Shown here: positions 47,301-58,500 of the stretch, one piece after another | How the letters are laid out: each line of letters begins with the position of its first letter | Numbering within the stretch: position 1 is the stretch's first letter | From: Rhyacichthys aspro | Taxonomy: Eukaryota; Chordata; Actinopteri; Gobiiformes; Rhyacichthyidae | Assembly: GCA_036850595.1 (NCBI GenBank) | Contig: CM072159.1 | Coordinates: 124,001 to 188,000 of the forward strand | Length of the DNA: 64,000 nt | Reading direction: 5' to 3' | Notes under the pieces: generated by a model | Told to the model about the DNA's origin: nothing | The model's database searches: none | Seen by the model: the letters and a program-made list of their open reading frames with translations, nothing else | Position numbers and translations under genes: made by a program

Positions 47301-47802
47301 GCCACTGACACCTTCTACACATGATGCTCAATGAACTGGTCTCTTAACAGGATCACTGCATTAAGCATATTCCCAGAGGCACGCTTTGACCCTCTCCATA
47401 AGACAACACACAGCAGAAGGCCCAGCACTAGAACTGGGTGTAGCAAGCGTGTTGTTGGCGCAGCCATTCATTATCAGCTGGAGTGTAAATTTTAAAATTC
47501 CAGCTAATTTGTTCATCAGAAGTTCACATTTTACAGAGATCATGAACTCACTAGTAAATTATTTTCTTTTACAGTATGGTACCTTTAAAATGAATTATTG
47601 TACCATTGCTTTACAATGCATATCAATCAATTAACATGTTTAAAACACTTACATTTGTAAAATAAAATGATCAAAATATATATTTCAACATTTTTCAATT
47701 TTCCTTAGAGTAATATAATGCTTTTAGCAAGACAAATCTTCACAATATTGTCAAAATACATTGTTCTAACTTGTTATTTTAAATCTGTCCAATAATGACA
47801 AA
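47301..47802. other. Sequence just inside the right arm
   Basis: No gene recognised. It ends with ATGACAAA (47795-47802), the inner half of the hAT target duplication, and does not match the bases following 13998. Confidence 0.5.
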
Positions 47803-49326
47803 CAGTGTTGGGAGTAACGCGTTACTTTTGTAACGAGTTACAGTAGTATATTATTTTTTGGTGTAATGGAGTAATATAACGCATTACAAATAAAAAGTTA
47901 CATAGTATATTACCCGTTACAATCTCAGTAACGTGCACTACAAATAAATTTAGCTTAAAATGGCCAACATTTACACCACCAGAAAAAAAAATCCAAGTGA
48001 CCAACAAATGCAGGAGAAGATCAGTGGCGCGCAGTAAATGTCACGTAAGCTAGCTAATCTACTGTGTATGGGTGAATGATGACTGCTGAGTAGTGATCTG
48101 CGGTTCGAACGAATCGTTCAAAACTCGAGAGTCACTTTACTGAATCGGGAGTCGTGATTCTCCGCCTCTATTAACTTGTTCACTGACTCGTCCCTGTTAT
48201 TGCTTGCTAAACTACGGTCCTGCCAGCCGTGGTTTCTTTTTCTGTTGTCTGGTTAGCTGCCGCTATGTTTAGAGCACTATTACACCACTTTTTACGGTAA
48301 CAGCGGATGACTGTTGCCGTAATGAATGGTATAATTTTGCACTAAAAATTATGTGCAGCTCATTTGACCACAGGGAGACGAAAGTTCACTCGTTTGACTA
48401 CAGTTTGAAACACTAACGGCAATAAAGAAACAGAAAACAACAATATTGCTATTTAATTATAAGTGCGGTTTGTTTGATGCATAGCAGGAATATTAAATAG
48501 AGGATTTATGATAGTGGATTATTGACTGTTTTTAAATATGCCTTAGGTTACTTTGATGTCTTTAGGTTAAAGACATAAATGGGTTCATAAGATTAATAAA
48601 TCACTTAAATAAGTTAATAAATGAATTCATAGTTGATAAATAAATAAGTTACATATATGGTTAAAGCTGTTAAAAAGTATTAGTAGTTTTATTTTAATTG
48701 TGAGATGTCTGTCCTCTTTTTTTTCCTCACAATAAAATTTTCATTCATTTTCACATTTCAAATGAGTGGTTTTAGCAATATCAATAAATCAGTGGGGACT
48801 GGGAGTGGGTGGACATTGGGTGCGTATATGGGTTTCTGCACACTCTAGGTCACTGACTCAGTGACTCAAATGACTCAAAAACCTGATTCTTTTTGGTGAG
48901 TGATTCATTTAAACTCGAGTCAGTAAAAAGAATCAAACTTCCCATCACTACTGCTGAGGTGAATTATACATTTGTGAGATGGACCTATTCCCACTATTTC
49001 GAATTTGGACAATAATATAATAGTCAAGTGCAAACTTTGCGCTTCACCAAAGGAACTCTCAACATCAAGGGTTAGTACAAGCAACTTGAAAAAGCACCTG
49101 GAGCGGTGCCATGCTAACTCCAAGCAAGAAAAAGAATGTCATGTTTTATCACTAGAACATAGGCTACACTAAAATCTGTCTTCATTTTGGTGAAAGTAAC
49201 TTCAAAGTAATGTAACTCATTACATTTCAGAGACAGTAATATTGTAATATAAATATATTATGTTTTATTTACAGTAACTAGTAATATATAATGTATTACA
49301 ATTTTTGAGTAACTTGCCCAACACTG
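47803..49326 (+). mobile_element. hAT element of the right arm with intact 8-bp target duplication
   Basis: CAGTGTTGGG and CCCAACACTG are the ends; ATGACAAA stands at 47795-47802 and again at 49327-49334. A plus-strand BED zinc-finger remnant, KCKLCASPKELSTSRVST then NLKKHLERCHAN, lies near 49025-49125. The remainder of the transposase is absent. Bases near 48104-48210 include about 95 bp missing from the left copy. Confidence 0.92.
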
Positions 49327-50063
49327 ATGACAAAAATGAATAAATGCGCATATCGCATAGTTTTACAGTGCACGTTAGGCCATGCGGTGACACACTCGTT
49401 TCATTACAAAGCACCGCTAACATATATGTACAAATAAAAGAGCTTTACATTTTATGACTTTAATGAAAATTAACATTAATTTCCCTGTTGGGACATAAAT
49501 ATTCAACCATTAGCACTAAAACAACACTAGCACACCACCGAAGTGCTTTAAAAACAAGTTAGTGCCGTGAAAACAAGTTAACTCGGGGGAAACCCCATAC
49601 ATCTGCGCCACCGGGAAAACAGGGTTAGCTTTAGCATTCGCTGTGACATAGCTGCTAAATTAACATGAGCCCGAGCCCCAGCCCCAGTTGACTCACCAGG
49701 TCTCTCCTAATGTTCAGCTCTCAAGAGAGGATTGATTTTGGTCCACTTCGCCCCGCGCTGATCTACAAACATTATATTCAAGCCATTAATTATCCGTTAG
49801 CTGCTTATTAGCTGCTTAGCCCAACCGTTAGCCCAACAGTTAGCGTCCTTTAGTTTGACTCACCGCGTCGATTCCAAGGTCCAAAATAATCTCAAAACAC
49901 TCGGGTCCTTTCGTCCAAGGTCCACATAGGTTTTTTTTATGAATATTTGATTGATTTATCTATTTTTTTAGTGATTAACTTAAGTTCGACGGTCAAGAGC
50001 AGGGGAAGGCAGGACTAAGTGTTTTTCGACCAATGAGGCTTCGACTTCACCTTTAGGCCTATA
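49327..50063. other. Sequence between hAT and Tigger-like elements, right copy
   Basis: Counterpart of 11839-12569. No coding segment recognised. Confidence 0.5.
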
Positions 50064-50265
50064 CAGTGGTCCCTCGTTTATCGTTACGTTCTAAATATAA
50101 CCTGCAATAGGCGAAATCCGCAAAGTAGTCAGCTTTATTTTTTACAATTATTATATATGTTTTAAGGCTGTAAAACCCCCCACCACACACTTTATACACT
50201 TTTCTCAGACAGGCATTAACATTTTCTCACATTTCTCTCTTGTTTAAAGAGTAACTCAACCCTAA

Positions 50266-50832
50266 CGCCTCATTTACACTGACTGCGAAAGGGATTCCGT
50301 ACGGAATACGTAAGGACTGCCATTTACACCGGGAGCGGTGTGTGTGCTGTACGTGTCCGGAATTCTGCATCCGCGAGACCACAAAACCACAGGGATTCAC
50401 GCTGAAGAGTTGAGTTCACGTGATAAAATCCATGTAAAGAGAGAGGTGCTGATAAAAACTCACCAGTATATCCCAGAGCTCCAGCTATTTCACTCCATGC
50501 CTTCTCTTTTCTGGTGTTGTCCTTATAAAAAGTATGTGAAATATCATATGTGTGGTTTTGGACTTCCGTGATAAATCTCTCGTCGTTCGTGGTCTCAAAT
50601 AACCCCCGGGACCCCGTCACTGCACTCGTAATTTCTTCAACTTCATGAAAATCCACATGCGGCGTCCGGAAAAAATAGACTCCTTGCGGAAACCTTCCGG
50701 AGCTCCGGATCAGGAGACGTAACACACCGCAGCTGGTGTAAATGCTCGCACTGACTACAACGGTTTCTATTCCTTGTGGCGTCCGTACGGACGCCGTTCC
50801 GTATCTGTTCAGCAGTCAGTGTAAATTAGGCG
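50266..50832 (-). mobile_element. Nested PIF-Harbinger-like element, right copy
   Basis: CGCCTCATTTACACTGACTG and its inverted partner bound 567 bp, with TAA on both sides (50263-50265 and 50833-50835). The minus-strand frame 50324-50725 holds the MADF-like segment (DERFITEVQNHTYDISHTFY, then KDNTRKEKAWSEIAGALGYT) just before a GTGAGT donor, as if it were the first exon of the element's DNA-binding protein. The other exons and the transposase are gone. Confidence 0.75.
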
Positions 50833-52794
50833 TAAAACAACTTTTTTTAGCTGATGGTGTGTATAAATTGGGCTTTAGTAATACAGTTCATAGTTTATAG
50901 TCCTATTTTTGACAAAATTTGAAAAATCCGTCTAATTCCATAAATATGGTGTAAAACACATGTAAAACCACATGAGTGCTGCCCTCCTCAGGTTAAACGC
51001 TGCCGACAGTACTTCCTGATCATGATGACGTCATGATGTAAGGTAACCACACCTTTGTAGCAGGTAACCACACCTGTGGTACAGCCCTCAGTACAAGCTC
51101 ACGCCTCCAGAGGTGGTCTCTGTCAGAACGGGGTCACTGCAGCGACTGAACACGGTCACACAGAGCGACACACGCACGGATGAAAAAAAGAAAAAACGCC
51201 AGCAGTGTTTAGAGATAGACTCACTCATTTTTAGATCAACAGGGACACATATTTTGGGTCACGCTGCCGCTGGCTCCTGTCTGTTATTTTGCTCTGTTCA
51301 TGTCGTAAAAACTTTAGAAGAACAAGCTCATTCTAACGTAGTTTATGATGTGTTCAAGTGCTCACACACAGCGTCGTTGCAGAGTAATCGATATGTTCTT
51401 TGTTTGTTGATGTCATGTGTTTTAACTCCTAAAGACGGAGTGTTACCATTGATTTTTATTCATGTCTCAATGATTACTGAGTAAATCAGCCAGGCATATT
51501 AGCATTAAACGCTACAAACAAGTCAGGTTTAACGTTACCTTCTTTCTTCTTTTTTTTTTTTTTTTTAAACAAAGTCTTAATGTTGTTAAATACAAGTTCA
51601 CATAAATGCAGCATTAGTCTGAGCGGAGCGCTGCAGACACTGTACTTTCTCTCTATAGAATAGTGTCCACTATATCTACATCAAAATTAATCTAAAGCAA
51701 TCTTTATTATTATTATTATTATTATCATCAGTCTATGCTTTGTACATTAGCCTAAATGCCAAAGTTACTCTACCATCACGGCACCCGTTTTCTATAAAAA
51801 TGCCTCGTCAGTAAGTGCCTCGGGCTGAGACTGGGCTTTGAATTGTTCTGGCTCAGGCCTTGTGTCCACAGAGAAACAAGTCCCTCCAGCTCAGGTGAAA
51901 GAGGAGAATAAAGAGGGACCGCTCCGTCGCAAAGATACTTGTACCAATCTGACATCTGTCAATCAATCAGTTACTGTGCGTCTTAGCCTCGCCCTCAGCT
52001 CGTCCTTCCGCCTCTGCTGGGCTATGCCCACTTTTCCAAGACTTTTCAAATTTCGTCTGTGGGTGGAGTTAAGGGGTTGAGTTACTCTTTAAACACTCTC
52101 AAAGTTCAAACCTTAGCATCTTCCTCTTAACCTTGCGCTGCAGCTGGATTCTAGTGAGATTTGGGAGTTTCCAAAACTCTTGTAAATCCATCTTGTATTG
52201 CGCCAACCAAACCGCTTGAGTCGCGAACCGTGGACTCACCGGACTCTTTTGACCAATGATGTTGCTGCACTAACAGATAGAGGCGGGTTTTTAATTTGAA
52301 GAAAGAAACAAGCGCTCTTTCCTCCTCTTTGTTATCAACGTTAGCGTTGACGCTGCTATCGAAACAGTTTTATCAGAAGTAGAGAGTATTTCTTCTTTGA
52401 AAGAAGCGCAAAGAGTGGCACGTCATATCGTTGCTGTGATTGGTTAAAGAAACTTCATGCTAAGCGGATACTAGTCGGTACTTCACTTCAAACGATTTCA
52501 ACGGGAGCCTTCCCAGATGGTGCTGCGAAATAGACTATGTTCTGTGGAGCAGTTCTATCTGGCAGGTTCAGTCAGGTTATCTTCCTCTGCCTTTTGGGTG
52601 CGACCGCAGGTGCCTTTGTTGGTGCAGAACGTTTCGTGGACATTGTGGGTTTTGTCGGGGAGAAAACTTACAGCACTTCAGAGTCACACTGCTAGTGAAC
52701 ATTTCGAACATTTCTGTAAATTTGGCAAGCCGAACGCATTCTGTACTGTACAGGAGACACGGCACGGAGGAGATTGATTGACAATGGTCTAGAG

Positions 52795-52910
52795 TCCCTT
52801 AGCCAATCAGGACGCACAACACAATGCGCAAGTTCTCCCTTAGCCAATCAGGACGTAGGACACAATGCGCGAGTTCTCCCTTAGCCAATCAGGACGCAGA
52901 ACACAATGCA
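52795..52910. repeat. CCAAT-type tandem repeat, right copy
   Basis: Three units with CCCTTAGCCAATCAGGACG followed by ACAATGCGC. It is the counterpart of 9040-9150. Confidence 0.8.
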
Positions 52911-53025
52911 CAGTCATACGCTGTAAAAAAAAAAAAAAAAAAAAGCATGCAAAATTGCACAAAAAAAAAATCCGCGAAACATCAAGTCCGCGAAAGGTGA
53001 ACCGCGTCATAGCGAGGGACCACTG

Positions 53026-53814
53026 TATACGGGGCTTATGTGGGCTCAGCGCGGATCAATCTCATTTAACAAAAAGTAGAACATTAACTGGGTACTAAAA
53101 CTAATGGGGTTACACTTGCAAAGTCACATGCTCGAAAAAGGAGTGCTCCCATTGGTTTACATCACCTTGTAATATGACAATTCAAGAAGTTTATTAGCTG
53201 CAAATAAAGTGTCTTTTCAGAGCTGAAAATGTCTTTTAACACAGCAAAACGATTCAAATAAAAAAAGTATTGATCATTTTCATCTATTTAAATTCTTAAT
53301 TATAGTGTACATCAAGTGTAAAGTCAAATTTTTTTCACATATGACTCCTATTAGGATAAGTGATAGGTGATAAAACCATCACTGTGACTAAATGCAGCAG
53401 TAAAAAATTAGGTAATCCATTGTTAAATAATATTTTAAAAAGTGGCACTTTATGTTGCTCTTGCTATACGCACTTATCTGTTTAATTTCACTGAAAGAAC
53501 TTTTGTTAGCCATCATGAGTTGCTCATGATGATTTGACATCTTAGGATGGATGTTAGGTCATGTATCAAAGGCCATGTCTGTGAGTCGAACATTTATGTT
53601 GTATAAAATAACCTGATCGGTATATACATGCTTACACTATGGTAAAGCCATATGCATCCTCTTTCTTTTGTTTTTTGGAGGGAGAAGGACTACTAAGTGA
53701 TCATCAGTCTCATGAGGCTACATTATATATGAGATTGTTTGTGATCCAACATGATTAAATAAACACATCTGAAATTGGTCTAGTGTCTGTAATTTATAAT
53801 TAAGATTATTAACT
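53026..53814. other. Unassigned AT-rich sequence, right copy
   Basis: Counterpart of 8111-8924; no gene recognised. Confidence 0.5.
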
Positions 53815-54345
53815 GTGTTGATCCCTCAATGGGGAAATTCACTTACCACACCAAGTGTTAGTGCACACCACACCACACAACCGCAGCAATTTGTTGTTAA
53901 CCTGTCGGACAGAGTACTAACCCAAACTGAAGATGAGAACCTATCCAAAGGGCTTAACTTCTCTATCACTCCTAAGCAAATCCCCACAGTAGACTTCTTC
54001 ACAGCCATGGAGTCAGCCATAATAAACAACAAATTGAAAATAAAGCTGAAGAATTCAGACTCAAAGTCACAGTTGTGCAGGCCAGTGCCAAACCGCCTAC
54101 CTCAAACAGCTAAGGAGAATCGCCTGGCTTTCTTAGACTGTGCAGTGGTCATTTGTGAAGACTGGACACTCCAGGTAGAGGTTTATAGTAGGGCTACACA
54201 CACAGACCAATATTTACTGTTACAAGCTGGAGGTAATCAGGATGCTTCAGCACAGAGCCCAGGAAGTGCTGACTACCTCAGAGGGTGAATGGAAAGAAGA
54301 ACAACACATCCCCAAAGCCCCGAGAGCCTGTGGATACCCCAGGTA
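53815..54345 (+). mobile_element. Penelope-like element fragment, right copy
   Basis: The 157-codon frame 53815-54288 carries LSKGLNFSITPKQIP, ENRLAFLDCAVV and SRATHTDQYLL. In another frame the bases from about 54222 continue with HRAQEVLTTSEGEWKEEQHI, then PRACGYP, so a frameshift splits the conserved C-terminal part. One residue differs from the left copy (PVPNRLP here, PVPNHLP there). Confidence 0.72.
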
Positions 54346-55329
54346 GGCATTTAGAAAAGGACACACAAACTTTACAGACAGGAACCAAAGACAAAAGGTA
54401 AGACAAGGTAGGCTACTATTGAGAAACTTTGTTCTCTTCCAGACCAATATTTGATAAACTCTGCCTCAGTGTATATTTAGTAGCAATAATATCTTCAATA
54501 AGTGTTCTTTTATTATCCCAGTGGGGCTATTATTATACATTATACATTTAAAATTAATATTTTTGTATTTTCAAAATACATAAAATACTTTGTGCCAGTC
54601 AACCTCTTTATCAGGGTGATGATTTAGTTCGGACACAACCCCTCCCCCAACCTTATCACTCATACATGTGAGCTGCAGGCTGCAGCAGAGTCAGAACTGA
54701 ATCAGCGACTTTTCTCAGTTTTCTGCAATGGGTGTCATTGTGATCAGTTCTACTTGTTGATTAAAGTTAAAATGGTGCATCATTCAGATTTGCCTCAGTA
54801 AACATGAAAGTAGAAAATAGCGTTACTCAATCAGTTTTATTTTTTATATTATTTTTTTAGTAGCTAGTCAAACGTACTGCATGTTAGGACTAGGTGATAT
54901 GACAAAACTTATATATCGTAGGCAGTGATGTTACAAAATTGTTTACATAGATAGGCCTAGGCCTATCAGAGTGAGCAAATATATCCATGCAGCTTTTACT
55001 GAGGCAGGAATATTGGAATGTTGGAGTGGATGCAGAAGCACAGATTAACAAGTAATAAAGTGTGAGTTTGATTTTTTTTTTCTAGTTTTGTATTTCCCAC
55101 AGGGCAGAGGAAGGAAAGATGTATATAGAAAAAGAAAGTCTCTAAGCAGTTATACACATAGATGTTTTGTTTTTGTCTGCATTCAGAATATGTCCAGATA
55201 TATTTAACAGGGATACCTGCACTTGGTGGCCAATTTCACATGTATTTTAAAAATACTGTATTTGTATTTAAATACATTTTACACACAGTATTTTGTATTT
55301 TTATTTTAATTACATTTCTATGAATTTAT

Positions 55330-55559
55330 GCCATATGCCCATATCTGCCCCGAGGTGGGTGAAGTGCGCTTTTCTTGTGAAATGTCAAATCGGAAGTGTC
55401 GCTGCAGTTCCGCTGCGCTTGTGTCAGCGGCAGCTGCTGGAGCTGAAGGAATCTGACTGAACGTCAGAGTAGACAGCGGTGACACGGAACACCAGCTCCG
55501 AGCCTCTTTTTATTGGAAAACACACACTTTGTATCTGAAGAGCAGTGTAAAGGAGCGTA
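55330..55559 (+). promoter_or_regulatory. FECH: Probable FECH promoter and 5' UTR, right copy
   Basis: GC- and CpG-richer sequence directly before the FECH start codon, with ATTGG at 55512-55516. No TATA box is evident. The call is by position only. Confidence 0.4.
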
Positions 55560-55596
55560 ATGGTGGGCCTTGGCAGCGCAGGGCGTTTGCTTCACT
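55560..55596 (+). CDS. FECH: FECH coding exon 1, right copy
   Basis: ATG at 55560, donor GTGAGT at 55597. The exon carries 12 codons plus one base. Confidence 0.8.
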
Positions 55597-58500
55597 GTGA
55601 GTACGACAGTCAGCTGCTTTAAACTGTTCGAATTTACAAATATAATACAGCAATTTCTGCCTCCGCATGGGCCCGCTTTAGTTGTCTGTTTAGTAATGTC
55701 TGTGGTTAATAGCTAGTGATGTTGGCTTCAACTTGCTGTAAACTTAGACGCACGCCGCTGACATTGGCAACAACGTCTGACGTAAAACTAAACAGACGTA
55801 TTTAGATATTGTACTTCCGTTAGGGATATAGCTACGTAAGTCCTAGCTTTAATATTGCCTTTTGGCCGTTCTTTCTTATTTACGTTAATAGAAATTTACT
55901 ATAGCTTGTCGTTTATTCTATCGAGTATAACGTATCGTAAATGAAGATTGTTGAGTTGCTTTTATTTCTCGAATACTTCCGTTACAGGTGCTAGCTAACG
56001 CTCGTATTGTAACATCCCTGTAGGCTACAGTTTAGTCCTCCTGTTACATAATGGTCTTATCTGTTAAGGAATGTATTTAGAGGCAATAATAAAAGCGCGA
56101 GATTTTAAATGAAGCCTATAACCCTTTCACGTTTTAGCGCAGATTAAACCTCCTCAGAGTTACACAATTTCAAGGTTGTCAACTTGCATAATACAGTGCC
56201 CCTCTAGCGGTAGCCTTGAGAGCCGCAGGAGGCAGATTTCGGTTTAAACATGCATTTTAAGCCGCCTTCTTTTTAAGTTGCATAAGCAAATATTTGCATA
56301 TTCCTGGTATTGGCATTTAATTTGCTGGTGACTCTTTTAAATATGCAAAGATCACTGTGATACCGTCTGGAGACTGAAATGAACAATACAGGAATCACAG
56401 ATTAAGACATAAGGCAATTACTTTATATATGAACAGACACCAAACACAACATTGAAATATATTTGAAAAAGAAGAAAAATAACTTGTCAATCATTCTTTT
56501 ATATAGATATGTTCAGGCCTGGGGGAGTGAATAAATGGTTAAAATTTGAGCGAAATTGGACTATATATGTACAAGTTATTGGGTCAATATCATTATAAGG
56601 TGCCTTTAAGACTTCCTACTTTCAAAAAAAAAAGAACAAAGATTTTCCATTTAACTTTATATTCATTCTATTAAGGAGACCATAGGCTGTTAGAAATGCA
56701 TGCTGGTCAAGCTCCAGCCCTCTTTATATATTCACTATAAGCAGATTTTGTACAAGCAAATCGCAAGATATGTCCACTCTGTCAGGGACAAAGTCAAAGT
56801 AGAATAAATACATTTTCATTGCATAGGGATTATAAAACACACATTTTCATAGAGATATTTTGTCCCTTTCTTAACAATATGTGTTAAATAATGGGAAAAA
56901 TCTTTTGATAATGACAAAATTACTGCAAAATATTTGTTTCCCGTTAAAATATGCATTAGTTGCATCTTCTTTTCCATATAAAATCTGACTGCAAATATAT
57001 TTGGAAAATTACACAAAAGATTTTTTTTTTTTTACTTTTTAAATAATTTGTTTATCTCATAAAACTTGAAGATGACAGGGTGGACAATGATGTGACAGGG
57101 TGGACCTTGGCATGACAGGGTGGACAAAAGTATTAATGGAAACTGTTAAGTATTAGAAACTACTATTGATTTGAAAGAATGATTTCATCCGTTAACACAT
57201 GTTAAAACACTGTTAAACACATAGCTCACAAAAATATAGCCATAGCCATATTGCCAAAAACATATGTACCACTTCCTTTTAAGGAATAGTAGTAAAACAA
57301 TGCAAAAGACTCACAGTCATTTTAACTGATTGACTCAAACCTGGAATGCCTTGTCCTAGGAAGATTTTCAAGAGTGTCAGGAGAGATGGGGGTGTCTCTG
57401 ACCATAGAAAAGCACAAGCCCTTGTCTGGCATTTTAAGGCCCAGGGCCACATCAGGCCCTCGACCCACCCTGTCCGGCCCCCAGGAGGCTTGTGTCAGAA
57501 AAGGTTAGACAGGTATTTGTGTGTGTTGAGGGGAAGCTGGAATAGACTGTTATTGTTATAAGTGTATTATGTGCCTGGTAAATGTTTTGAGGATAAATTC
57601 TGATTTCTTGATTCAGGCCTTGTTTGGAAGCTGCCGCTCAAAGGAAGGAGCTGTTATCATTAGTGTTTCTACATTAGTGTTTTTTAGTAATTTTCTCAGG
57701 TCTAAATACACATGTTGAACCAGGTCTGGTTTTAGAACAAAATGAAAAGAGTGGATGTAAAACAGAGGATGATGCGGCTGTGACAGTGGCATATATTTCA
57801 CATATTTTTGCTTATAGTTTAAACTTTAAACTCTATGTGTTTTTATTAAGCGTGAGTTCACTGTGTTGGCCTGGCCCTCCACAAGAGCCCCAGGTTCTAA
57901 TGTGGCCCTTGAAGAAAAATTATTATTGAATTTAAATGATCAAAGTTACTAGTTTTATTAAAGAATATGTGAAGAACAATAAGGAAATATAAAAAGTATT
58001 TCAATGTTGTGTCCTTTAACCACTTTTTGTATTCACTGAAGTTAGCAAAGTAGCATGAGAGACATGCCAAAATCACATCCACCCACTCAAAGAAAATGGT
58101 ATAAAATGAGGGAAATGCATTTTAGGAGACTTGTCATTGCACTAATGTGTGCGTAAATGCTTGGTCATTTATAACAAAACCTTAGAATTTTATTATTTTA
58201 TAATATGTTTATGATGATTGGGTGATTTTGATCGGGACACCAAAGGCACTTTATAGTGACATTGACCCTATTACTATTTCAGGGTCGCAAAAAAAAGTAT
58301 TTGTGCAGAATTTGCGGCTACGCTGCTTGAAAACCATAATACTGTTGCAAAGAATTTGGAGAAGTTTTGATGGCACACATTTATTGATTATGTTGGGATT
58401 TTGAGGTAATTTGGACTAATGCCCGAGTTTGTGCAATTTTTACCGAAGTCTTGTTTTGAAATTTAAATCCAAGATGGCCGACTTTCTGTTTGTTTGTGAG

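Larger units (their letters stand above)
50064..53025. mobile_element. Tigger/pogo-like non-autonomous DNA element, right copy (3.0 kb)
   Basis: The ends CAGTGGTCCCTCG and CGAGGGACCACTG are bordered by TA (50062-50063 and 53026-53027). It contains the nested Harbinger element at 50266-50832, an (ATT)n run near 51705, a T run near 51550 and a three-copy CCAAT-type tandem repeat. Open frames such as 51113-51484 lack any known domain and have broken counterparts in the left copy. Confidence 0.75.

Noticed and set aside
51113..51484. 123-codon plus-strand frame in the right Tigger-like element
   Set aside because: No known domain, and the left copy keeps only a shorter, altered version (10443-10634), so it does not behave like a conserved gene.
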